Assembly (NCBI RefSeq): GCF_017571495.1
Contig: NZ_JAGETZ010000001.1
Coordinates: 124,001-188,000 of the forward strand
Length of the DNA stretch: 64,000 nucleotides
Direction of reading: 5' to 3'
DNA from: Hymenobacter negativus
GTDB taxonomy: Bacteria; Bacteroidota; Bacteroidia; Cytophagales; Hymenobacteraceae
The translations under genes and the position numbers were made by a program. Positions 57,673 to 64,000 of this stretch are shown here, piece after piece (position 1 is the stretch's first letter; every line of letters begins with the position of its first letter). The notes beneath the pieces were generated by a model, which saw only the letters and a list, made by a program, of their open reading frames with translations, ran no database searches and had not been told where the DNA came from.

Positions 57673-59571
57673 ATGATTGTCTACCAGAAAACGAAGCAGG
57701 AGTATTTAAAAGATATCCGAACCAACGCGATTGATACACTTATCCTCGAATTAGTGAAAGAAAAACTAAAACACGGGGTCGGTAAATCACAACAACTCGC
57801 GTGGAAGCATTCACTGCAGACCATGGCTGTATTGCTGGCGGATCCCGAAATTCCCGCGGACTGCGGGATCTGTATTGAATACAAAATTCCGTACAGCGGC
57901 AAGCTGATTGATTTTATGATTACTGGTCGACAAGGCGACATGGACCATGTAATCATCGTCGAACTCAAACAGTGGACAAAGGCCTTCGCAACGGACAAGA
58001 GTGGGCTTGTGCGAACCCGTTTTGAGCACGGAGAACAGGATGTCGCTCACCCATCCTATCAGGCATGGTCCTATGCCGCTTTATTGGAGGACTTCAATGT
58101 CACGGTCCAAGAGGAAAACATCCAGTTGCATCCCTGTGCTTACCTGCACAATTATGTGCAAGACGATGTGCTTACCAGCGAAGCATATACTGACTATGTA
58201 GCCCTAGCTCCTATCTTCTACAAAGAAGATGGCGAAAAATTTCTGGAATTTATTAAGCAGCACATCACGAGTGGCGACAGCACGGGCATCATGCAACGCA
58301 TCGACTCGGGAAAGCTGCGGCCCAGTAAGAGTTTGGCGGACAGCCTGTCTTCGATGCTGGGCGGCAACCGGGAATTCGTCCTCGTGGATGAGCAGAAGGT
58401 CGTGTTCGAAAATGCCTTCAAACTGGCGTTGCAGGCAAACCCAGATCGAAAGAGGGTCCTAATAGTACAAGGAGGACCTGGCACCGGCAAATCATTGGTG
58501 GCCATTAACTTGATGGTAGCGCTGACTCAAGAGCGACAAGTCGTGCGGTATGTCACCAAGAACAGCGCGCCGAGGGATGTCTTTCAATTGATGCTACAAG
58601 GCACCCTGAAGAAGAACCGCATAACAAGCATGTTTTCGGGCTCTGGGGCGTTCTATAATACGGAATCGACCGTCTTCGACACCTTGATTGTGGACGAGAG
58701 TCACAGATTAAATGAAAAGTCAGGTCTGTATGGCAATTACGGATCAAATCAGATCAAGGAGCTTATTGATGCAGCCAAGGTCACGGTCTTCTTTATTGAT
58801 GAGAAGCAGCGCGTGACGTTGAAAGATATCGGCAGCAAAGCCGAAATACGGCGATTAGCAGCAGCGGCCGGTGCAGAAGTCGAAGAGTTGCACTTGCTGT
58901 CCCAATTTCGTTGTAATGGATCAGATGCTTATCTGAATTGGCTGGATGAAACGCTCGGACTTCCTACGCTTGAAAAACAGGAAGCAGTACCCCTCGGATT
59001 TGATTTCCAGGTGGTAGACAGTCCGAATACGTTACGGGCCATTATTGAAAACAAAAATCTAGAACGAAACAAAGCCCGGTTAGTAGCCGGATATTGCTGG
59101 ACGTGGCCGAACAAAAAGAAAATCATTGATGGGATCTACGATGTGGTAATACCAGAGCACGACTTCGCTATTCGGTGGAACCTAACCCGGGACGGGGGGT
59201 TGTGGATTCTGAATCCTGAATCAGTGAAGGAGATTGGCTGCATCCACACCTGTCAAGGATTGGAGGTAGATTATGTTGGGGTTATTGTAGGGCCCGATTT
59301 TATTATTCGCAACGGGCAGGTCATTACCGATGCCAATAAGCGGGCAAAGTCGGACATGACAGTACGTGGTCACAAGAAGATGAGCAAGGCCCGGCCCATT
59401 GAAACTACCGCGTTGCTAGACGCCATTATCAAAAACACCTATCGCACGCTCATGACCCGGGGCATGCTTGGCTGCTACGTCTACTTCACGGATAAGGAAA
59501 CAGAACTATTCTTCCGGGAGAAGCTCGCAAGCGTCCCAAGTGCAAAGGCAGTAACTACAGCATTGGCTTGA
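57673..59571 (+). CDS. PD-(D/E)XK nuclease-DUF2075 helicase fusion
   Basis: A 632-residue protein. The N-terminal third has a restriction-endonuclease-like core with E69, D80 and E97-L-K99 (the ID..VELK pattern), plus Q130-xxx-Y134, the RecB-type QxxxY. The C-terminal part is a DUF2075 superfamily-1 helicase with Walker A GGPGTGKS (267-274) and Walker B DESHRL (341-346). It would cut and unwind or translocate on nucleic acid. Two bases separate it from the MazG-like gene, so the two are co-translated. Base composition is lower in GC than the phage genes, and the insertion splits the two minus-strand phage modules. Confidence 0.85.
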   Translation: MIVYQKTKQEYLKDIRTNAIDTLILELVKEKLKHGVGKSQQLAWKHSLQTMAVLLADPEIPADCGICIEYKIPYSGKLIDFMITGRQGDMDHVIIVELKQWTKAFATDKSGLVRTRFEHGEQDVAHPSYQAWSYAALLEDFNVTVQEENIQLHPCAYLHNYVQDDVLTSEAYTDYVALAPIFYKEDGEKFLEFIKQHITSGDSTGIMQRIDSGKLRPSKSLADSLSSMLGGNREFVLVDEQKVVFENAFKLALQANPDRKRVLIVQGGPGTGKSLVAINLMVALTQERQVVRYVTKNSAPRDVFQLMLQGTLKKNRITSMFSGSGAFYNTESTVFDTLIVDESHRLNEKSGLYGNYGSNQIKELIDAAKVTVFFIDEKQRVTLKDIGSKAEIRRLAAAAGAEVEELHLLSQFRCNGSDAYLNWLDETLGLPTLEKQEAVPLGFDFQVVDSPNTLRAIIENKNLERNKARLVAGYCWTWPNKKKIIDGIYDVVIPEHDFAIRWNLTRDGGLWILNPESVKEIGCIHTCQGLEVDYVGVIVGPDFIIRNGQVITDANKRAKSDMTVRGHKKMSKARPIETTALLDAIIKNTYRTLMTRGMLGCYVYFTDKETELFFREKLASVPSAKAVTTALA

Positions 59572-59686
59572 TATCTGAAGCTGCGTAGAGGAGTAATACC
59601 CGCGTTCGAAATTAGTTTTTTTCTTAAAGGATCGTCATCCACGAGAGGGCCTAGCGGCGCTCGTGCACGCGCTGCCGGTGATGGGT

Positions 59687-59773
59687 CTAGCGCGGCGACG
59701 GCCGCGGTGCCTGTTGAAAGTGAATAGGCGGCGTGCACATGGCGAGCCCTAGGCTCAGCAGCAGCCGACTCAT
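59687..59773 (-). CDS. Very small Pro-rich ORF, doubtful
   Basis: A 28-codon ORF overlapping the preceding stop codon by ATGA. It has a hydrophobic start (MSRLLLSLGLAMC, weak lipobox) and a proline-rich end. It may be a tiny lipoprotein, or chance. The remainder of the 59572-59769 gap shows no gene. Confidence 0.25.
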   Translation of the reverse strand: MSRLLLSLGLAMCTPPIHFQQAPRPSPR

Positions 59774-60528
59774 GCCTGCGGCAGCGCCAACTGCATATCC
59801 AAGTGGGCCAGTTCTACGCCCATCTGTGCGATTTTCTGCTCCAGCTCGGCTTTCTTGGCCTCCGACGCCGCCTTGGCCAGCTTGCCTTTGGTTTTGCTCA
59901 GGTTCGAGCGCAGGTTCTGGCGGTCTTTGGCCAGCTGAGCGCGGTCAATCACTGGCGCGGCTTCCGCAGCGGGCTGCTCAGGAGCCACCGGCTCACCAGC
60001 CACCAAGCGGCGGCGTTTCTCGGCCAGGGCGTTGTACTGGTTTTGCAGGCACAGGATATCGCCCACCACGCGGGGCCCCTCGCCCTCGGGCAAGTCGGCC
60101 AAGCCGTTGCTCAGCTGGCAGCGGTGGTTGTAGAGGCCCTGCATGAGTTGGGTAATGGCGTCCACGTCGGCCTTCACGGCTTCGGTCACGGCTTCTGGAG
60201 CGGGCTGCTCTGCTGGGGCTGTTGCCTTCGAAGCGAAGTCCGGCGAGGGGGCTACGTCCTCCGCATTGACGGGCAACGGCACCGCGCCCTGCACGTTCTG
60301 GGCGAAGTGATTCAGTACTTCGGCCACGTCCTGCAAGCGGCCCTGGCAGCCGATTTTAACCAGCTCGTAGCGTAGCTTTTCGCGGTTGCTGGTGGATTCC
60401 TTGCGCAAAAGCAGGTTGACTAGGGTGCGGCGGCCGCCGTGCTCCTGCAGCAACAGCACGCCGGTGCGGTAGTCGGCATTGGCCCCGGCTTCGAGCCAGG
60501 TAATCACATTGTTGAGGGGGTGTTCCAT
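59770..60528 (-). CDS. Phage protein, unknown (252 aa)
   Basis: An unrecognised phage protein. Residues 1-80 are globular (MEHPLNNVITWLEAGANADY, LVNLLLRKESTSNREKLRYE). A Pro/Ala linker (about 95-125) follows, then a helical part (TQLMQGLYNHRCQLSNG) and a C-terminal coiled coil (LRSNLSKTKGKLAKAASEAK). It follows the 97-aa gene and is preceded by a motif copy at 60592-60598. It is the last clear gene of the capsid module before the cargo. Confidence 0.6.
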   Translation of the reverse strand: MEHPLNNVITWLEAGANADYRTGVLLLQEHGGRRTLVNLLLRKESTSNREKLRYELVKIGCQGRLQDVAEVLNHFAQNVQGAVPLPVNAEDVAPSPDFASKATAPAEQPAPEAVTEAVKADVDAITQLMQGLYNHRCQLSNGLADLPEGEGPRVVGDILCLQNQYNALAEKRRRLVAGEPVAPEQPAAEAAPVIDRAQLAKDRQNLRSNLSKTKGKLAKAASEAKKAELEQKIAQMGVELAHLDMQLALPQA

Positions 60529-60591
60529 ACGCGGAAAGCTTGAAATTCAGGTTGGTTGAAATCAAAGCTATCCGCGTGGGTAGGCGGTCCG

Positions 60592-60598
60592 TAGGACG
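60592..60598 (-). promoter_or_regulatory. Phage upstream motif TTYCGTCCTA, copy 4
   Basis: The minus strand reads TAATTCCGTCCTACGG, 64 bases before the ATG of the 252-aa gene. Confidence 0.4.
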
Positions 60599-60601
60599 GA
60601 A

Positions 60602-60895
60602 TTAGGCCTCCCCGAGCAGGTCGCGGAAGGCCTGCACGGCCTCCAGCTGGTCCGAGATGGCCAGCCAGGTGAAAGGCTCCAGCGCCTGGTTGGTTTCGAA
60701 CAACTGTTGCTGGCCTTCGTGCAGGTACTCATCGAGCAGCGCCCTCAGCGCCGTGAGCATGACCTCCGCCCCTTCCGTGTAGTCTTCCAGCCCGTCATCA
60801 AGCGCGGCTTGCAACGCCTCGTTGGCCTGGGCACGCTGCACTAAAAAGGGTGCCAATTGCGGTAATACGGACAGGGTGAAACGGGAAAGCGACAT
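60602..60895 (-). CDS. Small phage protein (97 aa)
   Basis: An acidic helical protein (MSLSRFTLSVLPQLAPFLVQ, LDDGLEDYTEGAEVMLTALR) with no recognised family. It is separated by a terminator from the upstream 62-aa gene, so it needs its own promoter. None is identified. Confidence 0.55.
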   Translation of the reverse strand: MSLSRFTLSVLPQLAPFLVQRAQANEALQAALDDGLEDYTEGAEVMLTALRALLDEYLHEGQQQLFETNQALEPFTWLAISDQLEAVQAFRDLLGEA

Positions 60896-60904
60896 GGGAT
60901 GCAG

Positions 60905-60948
60905 GAAAAGCCAAACAGCCCCGCCCGGTCGGGCGAGGCTGTTTGGCT
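60905..60948 (-). terminator. Terminator after the capsid-group genes
   Basis: AGCCAAACAGCC (60909-60920) pairs perfectly with GGCTGTTTGGCT (60937-60948), with an inner CGCCC/GGGCG stem. On the minus strand TTTTCC follows. It lies 41 bases after the 62-aa gene. Confidence 0.88.
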
Positions 60949-60988
60949 AAGGAATAAAACACGAACGATAAATCAGTTATTTCACGGC

Positions 60989-61177
60989 TTAAGCTGTCGC
61001 AGCGGCCGCGATGGCCTTGGCCGCAGCTGCGGGCGACTTCTTTTTCAGGATGTGGGTCTTGCCCTCCATCCGCTCGGCCAGCTCGTCCGTGATTTTGTCG
61101 AGGGGAATGGTGCGGCCTTCAAAATAGACACCCTTGAGCTTGTCGGTGTTTACCAGCTCATACTTGGTCAGTGCCAT
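60989..61177 (-). CDS. Small phage protein (62 aa)
   Basis: MALTKYELVNTDKLKGVYFE followed by a short helix and an Ala-rich tail (AAAAKAIAAAATA). It is part of the capsid transcription unit, 57 bases after the 231-aa gene. Size and place suggest a decoration or head-joining accessory, but no family is recognised. Confidence 0.55.
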   Translation of the reverse strand: MALTKYELVNTDKLKGVYFEGRTIPLDKITDELAERMEGKTHILKKKSPAAAAKAIAAAATA

Positions 61178-61234
61178 GAGTTGAGTGAATTAGGTGAGAA
61201 AATTGATTGCTTGGCCCGCCGGCCTGGCCGCGAC

Positions 61235-61930
61235 TTAAGAACCGGAGCTGGCCTCGAGCAAGGGGATAGCGGCCGTGTAGTAGTAGGGCACGTGGGTAAA
61301 CCCTTCGCCCGAAAACTTGAAGTCCGTGCCGTTCTTGTCGCCGCCTTTTTTGCCCGACTTGTAATCGTGCTCGAACTTCACGCCGCGCCGCTCGTCGCCG
61401 ACGATGCGCAGGTTGCCGTTGCTGTCGCGGCCAATCACCACGAAGTCGCCGTTGAGGGCGGCCTGAATCACGGCATCGGTCGAAGCTGCGCCCCGGGGCA
61501 CGTACACGTTCAGCTCGTGGGTGATGCTTTGGTTGCCGGCGTCACCGCCCGATTTGTGGTTCACTTCGCCCGAGTCCTGGGCAAACTCCCACTTGGCAAA
61601 GCCGCAGCCGGCCTTGGGCACAATGGCCGTGGCAATGGTCACCTTGTCGGCGCCAGCGGCCGGAAAGGTTTCAATGTCGCGCCGGCGAATCACGTGCAGG
61701 TCCGTGAGGCCGCCCGGGTTGGGGCAGTCGTCGAGCACAATGTCGGTGATGGGCACCACCACGCAGGCCAGGGCGCTGCCGCCGGTGCCAACCATCAAGG
61801 TGATAAAGGCCGCACCGTGGGGCACGTAGGCCGCCACGGCCTGCGCCTGGGCGGGAAAGTGGTTGATGGCCATGCCCACCAGGGCCAGCAAAAAGGTGCA
61901 CACGCTGAGCACCGAAAGAAATTTTTTCAT
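61235..61930 (-). CDS. Membrane-anchored phage virion-like protein
   Basis: A 231-residue protein. Two hydrophobic segments at 4-22 (FLSVLSVCTFLLALVGMA) and about 38-58 precede a soluble beta-rich part with NGDFVVIGRDSNGNLRIVGD and EHDYKSGKKGGDKNGTDFKF, patterns seen in structural proteins of Bacteroidota phages. A membrane-anchoring N-terminus on a gene next to the capsid is unexpected, and a gene fusion is possible. The start ATG 61930 is unambiguous. Confidence 0.6.
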   Translation of the reverse strand: MKKFLSVLSVCTFLLALVGMAINHFPAQAQAVAAYVPHGAAFITLMVGTGGSALACVVVPITDIVLDDCPNPGGLTDLHVIRRRDIETFPAAGADKVTIATAIVPKAGCGFAKWEFAQDSGEVNHKSGGDAGNQSITHELNVYVPRGAASTDAVIQAALNGDFVVIGRDSNGNLRIVGDERRGVKFEHDYKSGKKGGDKNGTDFKFSGEGFTHVPYYYTAAIPLLEASSGS

Positions 61931-61998
61931 GAGGAATAAGGGAAGTAATAGCGGCTTTGCTAAAGAGTGAGATGCTTCGCAACGGGTGAGCGGATAGT

Positions 61999-62040
61999 GC
62001 CACGGGCAGCGGTGGCCACGTGGCCACCGCTGCCCGTGGC
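61999..62040. repeat. Perfect 42-bp palindrome adjoining the capsid stop
   Basis: GCCACGGGCAGCGGTGGCCA (first 20 of 42) is perfectly self-complementary with the other half and centred on CCACGTGG. It ends one base before the capsid stop codon (62041-62043). On the minus strand it immediately follows the capsid TAA. There is no T run. Confidence 0.9.
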
Positions 62041-63051
62041 TTAGGATGGGTCGGGCTCCGCTGCCTCAGCGGTGATGAAGTCGTGGCCGGCTTCGAGGGC
62101 TGCGTCGTTGCACCACACGTACTCGGCAATGCTGAGGTCCGGTGCGGCCTGGAAGTCGCACATGATGTCGATGTTGCGCTTGCTCTTCTCGATGATGAAC
62201 GAGTTGGGGCCACCGCCCAGCGGGCCGGTCAGCCACACCAGGTTTTCGGCCGGCGTGACGATAACGCCGCCGGTATCGGCCAGGCCGGGCTCGGGCGTGA
62301 TGGTGATGGTCGTGCCGTCAATTGTAGTGTGCGAGAAGCCCCCAGTGTTGCTGGTATTGCCGCCGAAGGTATTGCGGTAGTCGCGGTTGTAGAACGTGGC
62401 CGCGCTGGGCTCGACCAGCATCACCAGGTTGCGGTTGCGCATGTGCGAGGGCACCTTGTCGCTGATGCCTTCGAGCTGGTCGATGGCGTTGGTCTGGGTA
62501 ATGGGCGCACCGGCGAAGATGTTGCCGGCCGGCACCACGCCCGCCTTGGAGAGCAGCGGCAACAGGCCGTCAAACACGCGGTTGGCGGTTTTCTTGTCCT
62601 TGTTGTACACGCCCTTGAACACGGCGTCGAGGTGCATTTCCTCCTTGGCCCGCTCGGCCAGCTTGTCGATGATGTACTGCTGGAATGGCACAGCGTACAC
62701 GTCGTTCTGCTTGCTCTTGGCAATGCGGCCCAGGTAGCCCTTCCACATGGCCAAGATGTCGGAGGGCTTCAACGTGTAGTCGATTTTGCACTCGCGCACC
62801 TTGCCGATGCGGGTTTTGAAGCCCACCGTGCCCTTGGGGTCGAACGTGTCCTTGCCACCGGGCTGGAGCACGCTCGTCACGAACATCTGCGTCAGGTTCA
62901 TCTCGTCGGTCACGTCCGGAAACAGGCCCATGTAGCTGAGGAACGACTGGCCGGAAATGAGAATCAGCGAGAGCAGCTGCTCTGTCTCGCGCAGGGTGTA
63001 ACCCTGCATCTTAGCGGGCAGGCCCGAGAAATCAATAGCTTGGGATGACAT
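62041..63051 (-). CDS. Phage major capsid protein
   Basis: A 336-residue protein lying after the head protease and coiled-coil gene, as HK97-type capsids do. Long N-arm-like helical sequence (LRETEQLLSLILISGQSFLS) is followed by beta-rich segments (KGTVGFKTRIGKVRECKIDY, LVMLVEPSAATFYNRDYRNT). No cleavage or crosslink residues were identified. Similar proteins occur as capsids of Bacteroidota phages. The assignment rests on position, length and fold-like composition. Confidence 0.7.
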   Translation of the reverse strand: MSSQAIDFSGLPAKMQGYTLRETEQLLSLILISGQSFLSYMGLFPDVTDEMNLTQMFVTSVLQPGGKDTFDPKGTVGFKTRIGKVRECKIDYTLKPSDILAMWKGYLGRIAKSKQNDVYAVPFQQYIIDKLAERAKEEMHLDAVFKGVYNKDKKTANRVFDGLLPLLSKAGVVPAGNIFAGAPITQTNAIDQLEGISDKVPSHMRNRNLVMLVEPSAATFYNRDYRNTFGGNTSNTGGFSHTTIDGTTITITPEPGLADTGGVIVTPAENLVWLTGPLGGGPNSFIIEKSKRNIDIMCDFQAAPDLSIAEYVWCNDAALEAGHDFITAEAAEPDPS

Positions 63052-63113
63052 AATAAGTACGCCGTAAAGCGAATGGATAAAAAATGAGATTTAACTACTT
63101 GGTACTGGGCGGC

Positions 63114-63518
63114 CTACTTGGTGCCGGTGCGCTTCTTGGCGCTGGCAATGGCCGAATCGGCGGCCACTTCCCACGAGGCTTTGGCCTCGGGCTGCTCGTC
63201 GAGGTGGTTGCTGTCGTCTTCCTGGCGGCCGTCCGTGGCCTGCTGGTTTTTCTTCCACTGCTCCAGCGTGGCCACCTTGTCCTGCTCCGCCTTCAGGTCG
63301 GTGCCGGCTTTGGTCAGGTTGTCGGTGGCCGTTTTCAGGTCGCCCTGGGCGGTGGCGAGTTCACCCCGCACCGTGGCCAGGGTTTCTTCGGCGGTGGTTT
63401 TGGCTTGCTCCAACGAGGCAATTTTGTCCTCGGCGGATTGCAGGTTGGCCTCTGTCACCGCGTCGGTGCCCGACTTGAGGTTGAGGAAGCCTAAGACTTT
63501 GGGAAACTTGATGTCCAT
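63114..63518 (-). CDS. Scaffold-like coiled-coil phage protein
   Basis: A 134-residue protein dominated by a coiled coil (NLQSAEDKIASLEQAKTTAE, ATDNLTKAGTDLKAEQDKVA) between the protease and the capsid genes, the typical place of a capsid scaffold. It overlaps the end of the protease gene by 28 bases, suggesting coupling. Confidence 0.65.
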   Translation of the reverse strand: MDIKFPKVLGFLNLKSGTDAVTEANLQSAEDKIASLEQAKTTAEETLATVRGELATAQGDLKTATDNLTKAGTDLKAEQDKVATLEQWKKNQQATDGRQEDDSNHLDEQPEAKASWEVAADSAIASAKKRTGTK

Positions 63519-64000
63519 GCTTGGTTAAAATTTTGGGTGAATGATGAAGCGGTATTGCCCGCCCACTCGCCCGATTGGGCCAGCTGCGCGGCTTTGTTGA
63601 CGGCATCCTGCAGGGAGCCAATGGCATCGACCAAGCCGTGTTTTTTGGCATCGCTGCCCCGGTACACCTTGCCGGTGAACACGTCCTCTTTGGTCGAAAG
63701 CTTGCCGGCGCGGCCGCGCTCGACGGCCGCGATGAACGTCTCCCCTATCTGGTCGAGGTCGGCCTGCACGGCGGCGCGCACGGCGTCGCTGAGCGGCTCC
63801 ACCGGGTTGAGGCGGGCCTTGTCCACGGCCCGGGTCGAGCGCAGGATTTCGACCTTGTAGCCGTTCTTTTCCAGGTAAGCTTCCTGGTTGATGCTCATGC
63901 AGAGCACGCCCAGGCTGCCGGCGTAGCCCGTCGAGGCGGAATTGAGGAAGATGTAGGCGCACTGCGAGGCAATCCAGTAGGCAGCGCTGGCCACCAGGCC
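63491..64000 (-). CDS. Phage head protease, peptidase S49 family (partial)
   Basis: The C-terminal 169 residues of an SppA/protein C-type head maturation protease, cut by the right edge of the window. The visible start reads VASAAYWIAS, in which the serine of ASAAY is the nucleophile, followed by GSLGVLCM and a conserved KARLNPVEPLSDAVRAAVQ region. It processes the scaffold and capsid during head assembly. The first ATG-like codon in the window (GTG 63994) is internal. Confidence 0.85.
   Translation of the reverse strand, partial: GLVASAAYWIASQCAYIFLNSASTGYAGSLGVLCMSINQEAYLEKNGYKVEILRSTRAVDKARLNPVEPLSDAVRAAVQADLDQIGETFIAAVERGRAGKLSTKEDVFTGKVYRGSDAKKHGLVDAIGSLQDAVNKAAQLAQSGEWAGNTASSFTQNFNQAWTSSFPKS

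Noticed and set aside
59481..59738. 85-codon minus-strand open frame at the end of the nuclease-helicase gene
   Set aside because: Mostly antisense to that gene with no support. Only the 28-codon frame at 59687 was kept, at low confidence.
60899..61939. 346-codon plus-strand open frame over the 231-aa and 62-aa genes
   Set aside because: Antisense shadow spanning two phage genes and a terminator.
62020..63048. 342-codon plus-strand open frame over the capsid gene
   Set aside because: Antisense shadow. The minus-strand frame has position and composition consistent with a capsid.
44521..64000. Mu-like transposable phage
   Set aside because: No MuA/MuB-type genes are visible and the phage adjoins a tRNA, which favours tRNA-site integration.

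Overview
The window is about 44.4 kb of GC-rich bacterial chromosome followed by about 19.5 kb of a tailed-phage prophage that runs off the right edge. The host looks like a Bacteroidota of the Hymenobacter type. This is inferred from a high-GC genome with TAnnTTTG promoter -7 elements upstream of several genes, a Bacteroidetes-type putative porin, a DUF4159 protein, a MiaB/MiaE pair, a bacteriophytochrome operon and dispersed TGTCATCCTGAGC-type intergenic palindromes. No 16S gene is present, so the genus remains an inference.

Host part, left to right: a NifU-like Fe-S scaffold domain; a SET-domain protein divergent from fumarylacetoacetase; a minus-strand run lpxK - porin - miaE; a plus-strand run with a SMUG2-like glycosylase, a NIF3-like protein, a coiled-coil zinc-ribbon protein, a TPR protein, pabB and miaB; the broken remnant of a four-helix-bundle protein gene; a sigma-54 activator overlapping lptE; an Ala/Pro/Val-rich protein, secG and groES-groEL; a POT peptide transporter and an AraC regulator; pckA; membrane protein, SDR and rsmE genes; rtcB; a CDF metal transporter; a Crp/Fnr regulator with a membrane protein; then a four-gene red-light operon (heme oxygenase, bacteriophytochrome, response regulator, receiver-kinase hybrid) with overlapping or near-abutting genes. 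A lipid/acyl group (acyltransferase, patatin, MBL hydrolase, accA) and tRNA-Asp(GTC) close the host section.

Prophage part (from about 44.45 kb to the window end): almost all genes are on the minus strand, reading toward the tRNA. In transcription order they are an S49 head protease (partial), a scaffold-like coiled-coil protein, the major capsid protein, a membrane-anchored virion-like protein, small proteins, terminase small and large subunits, portal, a DUF6712-like protein, a holin, an unknown protein, a glucosaminidase endolysin, a candidate single-molecule spanin, a tail-completion-like protein and the tape measure. Protease and capsid precede the terminase and portal, which is not the usual order, and nothing of the distal tail or an integrase is visible. 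Two plus-strand cargo units interrupt this layout: a small secreted-protein gene closed by a 67-nt palindrome, and a MazG-like pyrophosphohydrolase coupled to a PD-(D/E)XK nuclease/DUF2075 helicase. The latter is the best candidate for a phage-borne defence system.

Other points of interest are a TTYCGTCCTA motif repeated in front of phage transcription units, a perfect 42-bp palindrome abutting the capsid stop codon, a terminator-like hairpin in the terminase leader, and a dispersed inverted-repeat family that in one place supplies the stop codon of a host gene.
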